A stretch of DNA of 64,000 bases from NCBI GenBank assembly GCA_047967505.1, contig CM106539.1; one strand, written 5' to 3'. Shown piece by piece: positions 47,160 through 58,764 of this stretch. The translations under genes and the position numbers were made by a program. Under the pieces are notes generated by a model. It was not told the DNA's origin, searched no databases, and saw only the letters and a program-made list of their open reading frames with translations. How positions within the stretch are numbered: the stretch's first letter is position 1; the number at the start of each line of letters is the position of its first letter. This stretch comes from Dipteris shenzhenensis. Lineage: Eukaryota; Polypodiophyta; Polypodiopsida; Gleicheniales.

Positions 47160-47560
47160 ACTCCTTCATTCGTATAGCCCGTACGACTATACGGACGCCC
47201 GTACACACAGCCTGCACACAGGACGTACAACCGTACAGAAGGTTTTGTACCTGCTCCGTATTGTGTCGTACACTTTCCGTACAGCCGTACGCTTTGCTTC
47301 GTACTGTGCTTCGAACATGTTTCATACATTGTACTTGCGTTTCGTACAGTTACGTATCTACTTCGTACATCGTATTTGCTTCGCACATGCATTCCATACA
47401 GCCACGTACTTTCACCGTATGTCGTACTTGTGTCGCACATCGTACATAGTACTTGCTTCGTACGTTGTACGTACACCCTACATTGGACACTTGTACCGTT
47501 CGTACATAGAAGCTATCCGTACAACCCGTACTTGTTCCGGGAGTTCCGTACAGGTTTGGC
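47160..47560 (+). promoter_or_regulatory. GTAC-dense leader of element H
   Basis: About 24 GTAC tetranucleotides in 400 bases, mostly CGTAC. Same property as the G leader at 43648-44215. Whether SBP-box proteins bind is not shown. Confidence 0.6.
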
Positions 47561-48038
47561 ACGTGTGAAGTCATTTACAGGACTTTGGCAAAATTTTGGG
47601 GCTTTTAATACCTTTCATCTCCTCTAGTTGCAACTTCTTGCAAGAACACTAGAGTTTTGGGATTTTGTCTGCAATTCCTTGTTTGATTGCAGTACATTGG
47701 GTCACATTTGTAGGACATTGGGTCAGATTATCATACATTGGGTCACATTTGCAAAAATCTCAGCAAAAGTTTGGGGCTTTTCTGTATTTGCCCTCTTTTT
47801 GGCCTATTTGCCCTCATTAAATTTGGGGCTTTTGCCATATTTGCTGTTTTTTTGCAGTGAACATTGCCTGACACAGTCACATTTGGGTCAAATCTGCATT
47901 TGCCCTTTGATTTGGGTTGGAAATTTGCAGAACATTTATTTGCAGATATTTGCTGTCATTTTTGGACAGCCAGCTCTTTGCAGTGATAGCCTTGAGGCTT
48001 TTGGGTTTTCAGGTCTTTTTCAGGGTATCCCATTTGCA

Positions 48039-48930
48039 ATGGTTGGCAACAATCATGATCTATTTGGCATTCTTCGTGAAGATGATAAGTTGGATGGCAC
48101 CAACTATCCGATGTGGTCTTATCTCATGAAACATATTCTTGTTGCAAGGCACTTTTGGAATATTGTTTCTGGGGTTGAGCCAATACTACAATGGTTGCCT
48201 CTACTGCTGGTCCCTCTGCAGAGGGTACTCCTCTTGATGCCTTATCTTTTAGCACCCCTGTTGTTGCTCCCCCAACTCAGGAACAATCAAGATGGGATGC
48301 AAGAGATGCAAATGCATGTTCTTGTATTGCTTTATCATGCAAGAGAATCATTATTCCACACATCCGGTCTTACAGGACAGCAAAGGATGCTTGGGACAAA
48401 TTGGCTTCTCTTTATCAGATTCGCAATAAGGCACGTGTTGCATTTTTAAGAAGGCAATTGCAGGAAGTCAATATGAATGAAGGTGACTCTATGGATGCAT
48501 ACCTGACAAAGGTCAAGGACCTCATGGAACAACTTGCCAATATTGATGAGGTGGTGCCCAATTCTCAGCTTGTCAGTACCACATTGAATGGACTGCCAGA
48601 TACAATCAAGGGTTTGCTACAACCCTTAGATTAGTGGCCATGGGTAATCCAGACCACTACTCTTTTGATCAGCTAGTCACTTTGCTTTTGCAGGAAGAGC
48701 AAAGTCGAGCTAATAGACAAGCTATTATTCTTGATCATGCATTTGCTTCACAGCAGACAGGAAGAGGCAAGGCTTCCAAGCCCATGGGCAAGCCTAAATC
48801 TGCGCATAGCAGTGGCAATTCCTCCAATGCATCTAAAAATACAGCAGATAAGTCAAAGAAGAATAGATGCAACTATTGTCGCAAGCGTGGACATGACATT
48901 TCAGAATGTAGTAAGCGCATTGCTTGGTAG
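48039..48930 (+). pseudogene. Copia gag of element H, two frameshifts
   Basis: ATG at 48039 (MVGNNHDLFGILREDDKLDG). The frame changes near 48170 (into 48191-48634, DAWDKLASLYQIRNKARVAF) and near 48634 (into 48634-48930). The latter holds an intact knuckle CNYCRKRGHDISEC, the residue lost in G. It ends at TAG 48928. Confidence 0.9.
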
Positions 48931-50352
48931 AACAAGAAAGCAGGATTGACAGTTAATGCCACACATGCAATTGAATCCCACGAGCTAGCAGATGCTTCAC
49001 ATGCACATATGATGCTCAGTCTTGGTATTTTGATAGTGGTGCTTCCAAGCACGTCACATCTTGCAGACAGTTGTTTCATTCCTTAGCTAATGCACCTCGT
49101 GGGGGAATTGTCACATGTGCTAATAATGCCTCCTATGCTGTGAAAGGAATTTGAGATGTGCAACTCACATCCATTTCAAGCCATCCTGTCACTTTGACAA
49201 ATGTTCTCTTTGTGCCTGGAATTGAAGTCAACTTGATTTCAATTTCAGTAATTGCCACTTCAGGTTTCAGAGTGATTTTTGATGGATACAGATGCCTAGT
49301 ATATGATCTTTGTGATGACAATGCCATAGTTCTCACTGGCACTTTGAAAAAGGGTCTTTATCACCTTGATGATCACTCAGCTGCACTCTCTATTGAAGCA
49401 TTTGCTATTTCAGATTCACAGCTTGCTGAAACTCATCTTTGGCATGAGAGAATGGGTCATCTCAATTATAGAGCTCTTGCCAAGTTACATTCACAAGACA
49501 TGGCAAATGATGTACCTCAAACTCACACAGTTTCCAAACATGTGTGTGAGGGTTGTCTTTTGGGTAAGATGCATCGGTTTCCTTTTCAAAAGAATTGTCC
49601 AAAACTCTCACAAAGGAAATTGCAGCTAGTGCACAGTGATGTCTGTGGCCCAATGAAGACAAATGCCATTGGGGGGGTACAAATATTTTATGACTCTCAT
49701 TGATGACTTCACAAGATATTGTTGGGTATATGCTTTAAAAGCTAAATGTGAAGTGTTCTCATGCTTTCAAAGGTGGCTGAATATGGTTGAGAATGAATCA
49801 GGATGCAAGCTTGTCACCCTCAACACAGATAGGGGGGGAGAGTATATGTCAAAGGAGTTTGATGCATTTTTGTCTTCACGGGGCATTGTTCACTCATGCA
49901 CTAATCCTTACACTCCTCAGCATAATCATGTTCTTGAGAGGAAGAACAGGTCCACTATGGAGATGGCCAGATGCATGCTAAAGGCTAAGTCCTTGCCCAA
50001 TAAATTTTGTCTTGATGCAGTAATGTGTGCCAACTATGTGCTGAATAGATCACCTACAAGGGCATTGAAGACTATTACACCTTATGAAGCATGGAAAGGC
50101 AGGAAGCCTTCACTTTCACACATGAGAGTTTTTGGGTCTCTTGCATATGTTCATGTACCATCTCAGCTGAGACATAAGCTTGATGACAAGGCAATCAAAT
50201 GCATATTTATTGGTTACAGCCAGGAGAGCAGAGGGTATAGGTTATACCAACCAAATACTGGGAAGATTATTGTCAGTAGAGATGTAATCTTTGCTGAACA
50301 TTTGGCTTCTCCTCTTGTGGACTGCAAAGCTAAACCAGAAGTTGGACTTTGA
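48931..50352 (+). pseudogene. Copia protease and integrase of element H
   Basis: Protease DSGASKHVTS is near 49030. The 49158-49703 frame carries the pre-integrase HLWHERMGHLNYRALAK with CEGCLLGKMH, then LVHSDVCGPMK (first catalytic Asp). One extra base in the G run at 49672-49678 shifts the frame. 49663-50352 continues with LIDDFTRYCWVY, NTDRGGEYMS (second Asp) and a degraded third block, HNHVLERKNRS. The integrase is better preserved than in G. Confidence 0.9.
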
Positions 50353-50913
50353 CCAGCAACATGAGCCTCCTGCAGGCCCTCCAACAAGCAATGATCAGCT
50401 AGTGCCCCATGCTGATTTGCAGGTTTCTCTTCCAGCACAAAATGATCCCACTATTCATGATGCAGTGATTGAAGAAAGAGCTGTCAATAGACAACGAAGG
50501 CAAGTTCCCAGATGGCTTCTTGATACATTGAGGGACAGCAAAAAGATCGGCCTTTTGCTGCCCGGACAAGAGCAAGGAATAGACAGATGCATGGTCACTT
50601 TCTTGAGTGTGCACTCGGCTTGAAGCAGGCACCCAAGGCATGGTATGCCAAAATTCATGCACACTTACTATCCCTTGGTTTTCAGAATAGCTCCACAGAA
50701 CCCACTCTTTATGTCCGTGGGAGTGGATCTGATTTTTTAGTGCTGATTTTATATGTGGATGATATGCTCATCACGGGCCCAGATACTCAGCATATTGCAG
50801 CTTTCAAGGTTGATTTGCAGCAGGTTTTTGAAATGTCAGACATGGGACAGCTCCACTATAATTTGGGCATTCAGTTTGGTCATGTTGAGGGGGGTATCAT
50901 GATGTCACAGTCC
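50353..50913 (+). pseudogene. Copia RT of element H, deleted and truncated
   Basis: After the linker (50291-50623) the sequence jumps at about 50620 straight to LKQAPKAWYAKIHAHL, skipping the RT N-terminal blocks present in G. The catalytic LYVDDMLITG follows. The element ends at GGIMMSQS (50913). Confidence 0.9.
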
Positions 50914-51520
50914 GGCAACCCAAAAACCGATCAAAAAGCCTAATTCTTCTTTATTGAATTCACCATTCAGCATGCATGGCTAATGAGCATGAACGTGACA
51001 CATGATAGGGTCACATTCAAGTGCTGTGATGGCAAGCTGACTTGTTTGCTATGCAAATTTGCTATTTGATCAGTGGAATGTTAGTCCTAAGACAAAATGA
51101 AAAGTTTTGCTAGACTTATGGGCTTAACCCAATTATGCAAGGTGGGTGCAAAAGGAGTATTGTTTGTTTGTAGAAGACTTGATTGTCAAGCAGTATACTA
51201 TAAAGCAAGAGGGTTTGTTTTCAAGCCATAATCAATTCTTCGTGCCACGGAGTAACATCTGACGTCAAGTGAGAGGAACCCAAAATTGAGTAATTTTACA
51301 TAAATAGAAAAGTTTAAGCTATGACCCTCTTATTGGTACAATAGTGGTTGATCTATGATGTTGGGGGTTTGATCAATCATGGTGGTTTTGCATATGAAAG
51401 CATTCCTATATCCAACTACTGTCTTGATTGTGATATCTTTTTTAGATGTTTGTAATGTACTAGCCTTGATTATTAGTTAAAATTTTGAAGTTGTTCACCA
51501 CAGATTCTTGAAGTTTCCAT
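50914..51520. other. Unassigned stretch
   Basis: No frame with motifs and no element ends. It lies between the broken end of H and the truncated start of the LINE. Confidence 0.45.
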
Positions 51521-51526
51521 TGGGGA

Positions 51527-53200
51527 TTGGATTATCATACACGTCGTAAGCGGCGGGCCTTCCTCACCCAGAGAATGGATGAGGTGATCAGTTCTTTTCG
51601 AGGGAGGGATCCCACCATTGGTTGGGGGCTTCTATCAGAGGTGAAGCCTTCTATACCCATCACAGACCCAGATGTTTGGCACACTTATGCATGCTCTCTT
51701 TATGATGTCCCGATGCAGGCACCACCTGATATGTCCACTATGCCCAGGCCCACCACTTCCCACTTGTTCATTGCACAAAATGTGCAGGCTGCACTCAGCC
51801 GGCTTCATAACCGGAGAGCACAGAACCATGAGGGGCTACAGACTGAGCATTTCGATTATGGACAGGAGGTTTTGGCTCCGGTACTAGCACAGATGTTCAA
51901 CCACGCCATATGTCACGGCTTCCCACCCTCATGGAGTACCACCACCACAGTACCGATACACAAGGCAGGTGACCCCATGGATACTGGGAACTATCGCACC
52001 CTCATGATTGGCCACACACTGGCCAAGAACTATGGATCGATACTAGAGAGGGAGATTAGCAGCCATACAGAGGCACATGGGCAGCGTGCTCTAGGGCAGG
52101 CAGGTTTCCGAAGACAGCACTCCACTCTAGACCACTTCTCCACCCTGAGGGACTATCATTGAGGAGGCGAGGTCAAGACGCAAGAAAGTCTACGCTTGTT
52201 TTGTAGACTTTCGGAAGGCCTTCAACACTGTCCCACGATCCCGCATGATCTACAGGATATGCAGATTCTAGAGGTTCTGATCTGCAGAGTGGTGAGCCTA
52301 TACGAGTCCGTCAAAGGGAGAGTTCGTGTCCCAAGAGGCCTATCAGACTGGGTTGAGAGTACGATCAGAGTAAAGCAGGGATGCCCTCTCTCACCGACTC
52401 TCTTCGGGCTCTACATTGATGAGATTACATCTTTCATAGACAGTCTAGAAGGCGAGGGAGCACCACTAGCAGACTTGATGATACAGATTCTACTATACGG
52501 GGATGACATAGTCCTCCTGTCATCTTCGGCAAAGGGACTACAGTGACATCTAGATGCCCTAGACGTGTTCTGCAGAGAGAGAGACCTGATGGTTAACCTT
52601 GGGAAGACCAAGGTCATGATCTTCAACACCTCTTACACAGTGCTCCACCAACATAGCTTTACATACTGGAGTCAGCGAGTGGAGATTGTGCAGTCCTACA
52701 CATATTTGGGTGCAGTTTTCACAGGGCCAGTTTTCACGATGACCCACGCAGCCGGAGCACGACTCACACGAGGGCACGGTGCTTTGGCCCGACTAGAGCG
52801 ACAATGCTTCCAGGCGCACTTCCAGGATCCACCGACGAAGTATTGGCTTTTCGACACTCTAGTGAGGCCAACTGCCATGTATGCGGCACCTTTTTGGGGG
52901 TGTGATATTTCAGCAGCAGAATGGAGGAGATTTGAGTGGCTATAGGTGATTATGGGCTCTAGGATGATTCGGAGTAAGCCCTTGGCCCCCCATCAGATAG
53001 TACAGGCAGAGTTTCCCATGACCCCCCTCCGGGTTGATACCATTTTTCAAACAGTGACTTTCCTCCACAGAGTTTGGGACCTACCTTGCGAGAGACTTCC
53101 GAGGCTGGCACTAGAGTCCTCCATACGACTAGCAGAGAGTGGGATAGGTACAGCATGGTTCGCACGCATCACCGCATGGTTTGCCAATCACGGCATTTAG
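51527..53200 (+). pseudogene. LINE ORF2 reverse transcriptase, broken
   Basis: 51527-52162 holds the pre-RT region and RT start (FPPSWSTTTTVPIHKAGDP, NYRTLMIGHTLAKNYG, GQAGFRRQHSTLDHF). A frameshift at about 52160 leads to CFVDFRKAF, then 52196-52546 with IRVKQGCPLSPTLFGLYIDE and the catalytic LLYGDDIVLLSS (YGDD in place of F/YADD). 52565-52945 contains NLGKTKVMIFN and SYTYLGAVF, the blocks that follow RT in Jockey/CR1-like LINEs. TAG codons split the rest. Confidence 0.85.
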
Positions 53201-53399
53201 ATGGATTGGCTTCCCCCGTTTCAGTATAGCATGGATGCCCCGCTCAAGTTGATCCCACGGGATGAGATTAACGGCATCATACAGCTAGATCTCCTCTAGC
53301 TCCACACATCTCGCACTTGGGGGGGGGGGACTAGGAGTTCCCCACCAAGACCCAGCTCTACTATGACCACTTTCTGAGAGTTTAGGAGGATGGGCTTAT

Positions 53400-53640
53400 T
53401 ATTAGACCTCAGTATCTCGAGGACAGAGGAGTCTCACACGCACAGAGGATTGCCATCGGACAGATGCGGGTCTCATCCCATCAGCTAAGGATCGAGGCAG
53501 GGAGAGCTGCACGCATACCCAAAAAGCAGCGAACTTGCAAGTTGTGCACGATGGGGGCGGTCGTGGATGATAATACATGGCTTTACTCCCACATGCAAAG
53601 GGTCTCTTGTCACTATGAGTTCATGAAGCCTTCATAACTC
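53400..53640 (+). pseudogene. LINE C-terminal Cys/His cluster
   Basis: An open stretch reads RTCKLCTMGAVVDDNTWLYS, then HMQRVSCHYEF, giving C-X2-C, His and Cys in the arrangement often found at the C-terminus of LINE ORF2. Confidence 0.5.
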
Positions 53641-53650
53641 TAGGGCTCCC

Positions 53651-55755
53651 TTTAAGGGAGGATTTAGGGTGGCTAGGTGGTCTAATTGGCACACGGCCTA
53701 GAGCATGACATGTGGCAACTACCAAGAGGTCCTTATGTCTTAACATGGTATTAGAGCTCGAGACTTTGTTGGTCTACTAACCACATGTGGCAAACGTGCA
53801 ACATTTAGAGGACAATGGCTACAATGGATAAGTTGGCACACATGTAGCATGACATTTGCATATGGCTCGTGATCTTAAGTTGATAGGGAGTGAATAAATA
53901 GCAAACACAACCGATAAGATAAGGGGATGATTGTGAGGGAAAATCCCAGTGGTATGCCATTTTTCCTCGCCTTTGGTGTCTTAGTAGAACTATGCAAGCC
54001 GACCTTGGAAAATCCATGAGCTGATCAATGATCGTTGCCATCCCATAGATATATTGCTTCAACGGGAAACCTCAGGCTTTCAGTAGTTTTCATAGGCTTG
54101 TGTGGGAGAACATTCTAAGAAACTCTAGAAGTAGGACTTGCCCTATGGTTCCCAATATAGGATCCAACCCTTGGGTTACCTGTTCTCGTTCCTACTCCGA
54201 TTTTGAACTTGAGAGTTGATGAGGGAGTTATCTACTCCCCCTGGTTTGCCTTCCTAGCCGCCTATCCAATGTTTACGCTACTTCACGAAGGACTCCACTT
54301 TCAAATGACTATCCATCCTAGCTGGTCCATTTGGAAAGGTTTCAGCAGTACCACATTCCTCTTCTCTCTCCCCTCATTCTTTGAATTTTTTCAATATTCT
54401 TGATTGGGGGTCTCATTTGCTTTGGGCATTTTTGAACTCGTACTAGTCATATAGTGATAAATACCTCGCTTCCCATTTCAATCCTCTGCTGGCTCCAGCT
54501 ACCCATGAAGGGTATTTATAAACCTTGTCGTTTTAGGTAGTGGTTGAAGTCCGTCACATGGCGTCTGATCAATTGGGAAAGTCAACACGTGTAATATCCA
54601 CCCCGGTTTGCATCTTGCATCTTGGGAGACTTGCAAGGGGCCCATGCGTAATCTCAAGGGCATAACCCACACTTGAGGCATTAAGCGTGAACGGTCACAG
54701 CTATGAAGTTCTGTGGACTCTCAATTTTGAGGGTGATGTGCCACAATTGAATGTATGAGGCTGTGTGTCACGAGGTCATGAGTTTTTGGGCTTGCATGTG
54801 GGCTAGGCCCTAAGAAATAAAGCACACAGGGCCGTAAGGGTCCCTAGGAATTACGGCCTTGGGGGGACTTAGTGGTTTGGACCAAGAAGGGCACAAAGTA
54901 CCCTTAGGTTTCAAGTTGGGCCATTGGTATGGCTCTTAAAAGAGCCCCACTAGAGGGGGCTAGGGGCAAATGGAAGAGGGTGCCACGTGGCACCTTCCAA
55001 ATGCAAACCCTCCCCTACGTGCATGTTGGGGAAAATAGCAAGGAGGAGGAAGCACCTGGGTGGTATGGTACGTGAGAGGCTCGGGTACGTGAGAGGCTCA
55101 TACGGAGGTCTAGGGCTGCTCCTTGGAGATGGTGGTGCTGTTGGCCATTTAGTCAGCATGGGGTCTAACCGGGTTTAGGATTTAACCTAAGGATAGACCT
55201 AAGCTAGTAGTGGAGGTCTAGATCACTAGGAGTGAGCTAGCTTGCTATTCTTGGCAGTGGAGTGCTAGCCAAATCGGGGTAAGCCAGATTGGGCTGAGGC
55301 TTGAGCATAAAGCAAGGAATGCTTGCTTTAGAGTAGCCTAGCTAAAACTATGGCTAAAACCAATAAAGTAGGATACCTAGCTTATACGTATAAGCTAGGG
55401 GCTCAATTGTAGCGATCATGAGGATGCGTTCCTCAGTGACCAGGACCTGCTGGCAGAGGGCAGCAGCTTGGGTGAAGGGCTTGTCGTATGGGACACAAGT
55501 TTGGATCCTGAGGCTGGCTGACTCTCGTATCCAAGTGGTTTAGACCTCTAGCTTGGGGGTTGCTCGAATGAACCTACGGCTAGGAGGTGAGCTGCTAGTG
55601 CCAACCCTTGTGGGTTGAGTCTAGAGCAGATGCCCTGACCCGGATGGGTTGCTTGTAGGCTTGGCCTATGTTCTGATAGGGTTTCTAGTTATGGAGCTGA
55701 CGTGGATACCCCACCAGGGTCTAAGGTTGACTAGGCTTGGCGAGGATTGTCTCAT
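53651..55755 (+). other. Unassigned DNA with two primer-site-like sequences
   Basis: TGGTATTAGAGCTC at 53746, right after TAACA, and TGGTATCAAAGCC at 55756, right after TCTCAT, both resemble LTR end plus tRNA-Met primer site. They suggest two LTR element remnants whose other ends I cannot find. TGTAATATCCACCCCGG near 54590 could be the LTR start for the second. No coding frame is convincing. Confidence 0.35.
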
Positions 55756-55768
55756 TGGTATCAAAGCC
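55756..55768 (+). other. Candidate primer binding site of an unknown LTR element
   Basis: TGGTATCAAAGCC differs from the canonical TGGTATCAGAGCC by one base and follows an LTR-like end. No pol follows. Confidence 0.35.
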
Positions 55769-55855
55769 ACTCCTAATTGGATGGAACCCTAAGTATTGAT
55801 GTTTCAGGGCCAAAGGCCCGCATGGGCTTTGGTGAAACATTGTTGTGCCTCGTAC

Positions 55856-56036
55856 TTTGAGTGTATTGGTGGGGCCAGTCTGCAGATCTGATCGGTCTAT
55901 TCTTAGGGCAGTCCAGCCGTATGAAAGGGCCCCTGGACTGGGGGCAGTTCTCAGACTTTGGTACCTCAGTTCTTGGCTGCAATCCCAGCAGCAGGGAGAT
56001 ACACTTAGTGCCTCACACTTTGGCTGCAGCTCCAGT
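55856..56036 (+). repeat. Dispersed repeat, copy 2
   Basis: Inverted, diverged counterpart of 46061-46370, sharing TCTGCAGATCTG, ATCGGTCTATT, GGGGGCAGTT and CCTCAGTTCTTGGCTGCA. It ends where the G/H family fragment starts. Confidence 0.65.
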
Positions 56037-56360
56037 AGGAACAACCTGCCCAGTCACTATCCGTGTAAGCATGCATGGTAAGTGAACCCTGATCACCATA
56101 GAAGAGAGCTAAATCCTGAGTGCCTCTGAGATATCTGAAAACTCTCTTCATTGCCTGCCAATGCTGTGAACTGGGCATGTGCATGAATCTGCTGAGCTGA
56201 GATACTGCATACTGTAAGTCAGGTCTGGTGTGACGTAAGTAAATGAGACATCCAACAGCCTGCTGGTAAAGAGCGATATCACATGGTGGGCTCCCATCAT
56301 GAGCTGAAAATTTGAAGCCAGGGTCCACTGGAGTAGAGATTGGCTTGCAATCCTCGAACT
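56037..56360 (-). pseudogene. G/H-family copia fragment (RT-RNase H junction)
   Basis: The minus-strand frame reads DPGFKFSAHDGSPPCDIALY, then LRHTRPDLQYAVSQLSRFMH and HAYTDSDWAGCS, nearly identical to 39580-39870 of G. Both ends are abrupt. RNase H keeps its first Asp block only. Confidence 0.92.
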
Positions 56361-56442
56361 TATGTCTTGGGGCATTAGCCTGTCCGAGATTGTTTTGCCT
56401 CTGGAATAGCTTTTTGAGCTATTCGGGGAGAAAGAGCAATCA

Positions 56443-57360
56443 CTTAAAAAAAGCTAATGGCCTTAATAGAGGCCTGATTGTCCGAATTCAAGAAGGGTGG
56501 CTTTTTTGGGACTAAAGTATCATTTTTTTAGTGGTGCTTTTCCTGATTTGGGGAGTGGCTTTTGGAAAAAGCCATGAGGTGAATTGATGGCTTTATAGTG
56601 AAGTGGCTGGTTTGGGAAGGTATCTCCCGCGTCAGCCATCAAATACCCCCAAGCCAACCCTCTCCTTCAAAGATTCGGACTGTCGTCCCCTTGTTTTCTG
56701 CAGTTGACCCATGATTCAAGGAATCACAGTCGACTAGCCAGCCTGTTAACCGATAAGCTCAATTTGAGGATTGGTTGTTCATTCTCACACTTGACTCTTC
56801 AGGTAGCGCCAAAGAAAGGAGAACCTACAGATCAGTAATCTGCTCGGAAGGATGCTCCATGGCAGAAGAAAATAAGCAATTGTTTAAAAATGCTGACGGC
56901 CTTAATAGAGGCCTCATTGTCCGAATTCAAGAAGGGTGGCTTTTTTGGGACAAAAGTATTATATTTTTAGTAGTGCTTTTCCCGATTTGGGGAGTGGCTT
57001 TTGGGAAAAGCCATGAGGTGAATCGATGGCTTTATAGTGAAGTGGCTGTTTTGGCAAGGTATCTCCAGCGTCAGCCATCAATCCCACCCCCCCCCCCCCC
57101 CCCCTCTTCCCCCCTTGCAAAGAATAGTTGCAGCCAACCCTCTCCTTCAAAGATTTGGACTGGCGTCCCCTTATTTTCTGCAATAGACCCGTGATTCAAG
57201 GAATCGTAGTCAACTAGCCAGCCTATTAACCGATAAGCTCAATTTAAGGATTGGTTGTTCATCCTCACACTCAAGTCTTCGGGTAGCGCCAAAGAAAGGA
57301 GAACGTACGGATCGGTAATCTGCTCGGAAGGATGCTCCATGGCAGAAGACAATTTGAGTA
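56443..57360 (+). repeat. Tandem duplication of about 440 bp
   Basis: Copy 1 is 56443-56880 and copy 2 is 56881-57360. Shared landmarks include CCTTAATAGAGGCCT, GAATTCAAGAAGGGTGGC and GGAAGGATGCTCCATGGCAG. Copy 2 is longer by 41 bases because of a C18 run (57087-57104) and adjacent insertion. Both copies end at an ATG in good context (CTCCATGGCAGAAGA). Confidence 0.92.
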
Positions 57361-57578
57361 CTAGAGCCTTTGATGAGGTACAGTCGGAGTGGACTCCTTG
57401 TCGGCCTGATGTGATACTATGAAAATGGGAGAACCTGGAGGAAGAGTTTTGGAGGTCCATCCATTACTTCGGGGTTCCTCCCTTGGCTGGAAAGATAGCA
57501 AAGGAGGCTTTGCACCGCAGAGAGACAATGAAGAAAGTCATTCACGTGTGGCTACTGAATTGGAAACCCAGCTTATGA
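57339..57578 (+). CDS. Possible exon or pseudo-exon, Trp-rich
   Basis: From ATG 57339 one frame runs 79 codons to TGA 57576, with one internal TGA at 57420. It reads MAEDNLSTRAFDEVQSEWTP and, after the stop, KWENLEEEFWRSIHYFGVPP and MKKVIHVWLLNWKPSL. The Trp-rich, balanced composition looks protein-like and the ATG context is good. I do not recognise the family. It could be the 5' end of the zinc-finger gene, an unrelated gene or a pseudogene. Confidence 0.3.
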
Positions 57579-58322
57579 AAGGCAAAGAGTAATATGACTG
57601 CTCTTTCCAAGTACATGGCATCTTTAGGCTGGATGATCCAGCATTAAGGAAAAGCTTGAAGATTTGAGCTTTATTAGATGTTTGGAACTTATGGTATAGA
57701 GCAGAAACCAAGCCTGTATATTGGATTGTAAGTCCATGAGGTCTTTTATATGTATTCATCCACCAATTTTGTTTGGTACCATAGGTGGATTGGATTCTGA
57801 TGTTTGTAAACCACCACTTTATTTCTTAAGGGTGGAATAGAGCATAGTATATTTGCTCTAAAACTATAATTTTCTGTTTTTATATGCCACAAATTTTATT
57901 GACGATTACTTTTGCTGTCCATGTTTGATACTACTTGCATTGAATATCTTATTTGCTTCTCTTTTGAATGGAAGCTTTTGTGCTATTTCCATTGCTTTTG
58001 AATATTATATGTGTTCCAAATTAAGCTGTTATTGAGATCAACTTGTATCCCTAACCTAAATCATTCTATGGTCCTAAAACCTGTTCAGATCCATGTCTCC
58101 CTAATGATAGCCGGATTGGCTGGGGCTGCGTAATATGGGATGCACAGTCTTACTTGACAAGGCACAATGAATGATTTGATTAGACTAACTAGCCATGGAT
58201 TTGGCAAACAATCTTGAACAGTGAAAGGTTTGACAACCTACTGTTCTGAAGGAATACTGTATGGTTGATCATGCTACTTTTTATGAATCTTGGATGAGAC
58301 CTTTCAATGCTTGATATCCTAA

Positions 58323-58736
58323 AGTGAGGATTCACTTGCATTGTGGCAAGCTGATAAAGGAACTCAGCAAGTTGAGCTTATGCTTGGATTGAGCACGAGA
58401 AGGGAACACAATCTAAGACTCTATGTTCCTGTGAACACAGAGAAATTATGGGTTCTCAAAGTGAGAATTCATGATTATTAGAGAAGCAATGCAAGAAGTA
58501 CAATCCTTGGAATGAGGATTTCTTCTGGCGGCTTATGGGAAAACTCTCAATAGATTTATCCTTATGAACAGGGTTTTGAGATGTTGGATGACATCAATCA
58601 GCCCAATGGATACCTGACTGAGTCTCCACCCGCACCTCTCCCACAAGGCCAAGGTTATGAAAGACAGGTCTGGGATCCCTTTTCAAAAGAGGGGAGTGAG
58701 AAGAAAATCTGGGAGATGATTTCTGGAATCTCTTAG
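58323..58736 (+). pseudogene. Possible decayed coding stretch upstream of the zinc-finger exon
   Basis: Three protein-like pieces follow one another with frame changes. 58323-58481 reads LALWQADKGTQQVELMLGLS and LRLYVPVNTEKLWVLK. About 58482-58560 reads KKYNPWNEDFFWRLMGKL. 58554-58736 reads FEMLDDINQPNGYLTESPPA and GQGYERQVWDPFSKEG. The family is unknown. Short exons of one gene are possible, but I see no convincing splice pairs, so a pseudogene is as likely. Confidence 0.3.
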
Positions 58737-58764
58737 GGGATTCAGTAGATGTTAACTTGAATGT

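Larger units (their letters stand above)
46844..50913 (+). mobile_element. Ty1/copia element H, 3'-truncated
   Basis: Plus-strand member of the G family: 5' LTR 46844-47109, primer site, GTAC-rich leader, gag, protease, integrase and part of RT. An internal deletion at about 50620 removes the RT N-terminus. The match to G stops at 50913, inside pol. With no 3' LTR, no target duplication can be checked. Confidence 0.92.
51521..53650 (+). mobile_element. 5'-truncated LINE (non-LTR retrotransposon)
   Basis: There are no LTRs; RT carries non-LTR motifs, and a Cys/His cluster follows near the end. The endonuclease is missing, as expected for 5' truncation. There is no poly(A) tail at 53640-53720, so the 3' end is uncertain. 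Confidence 0.8.
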
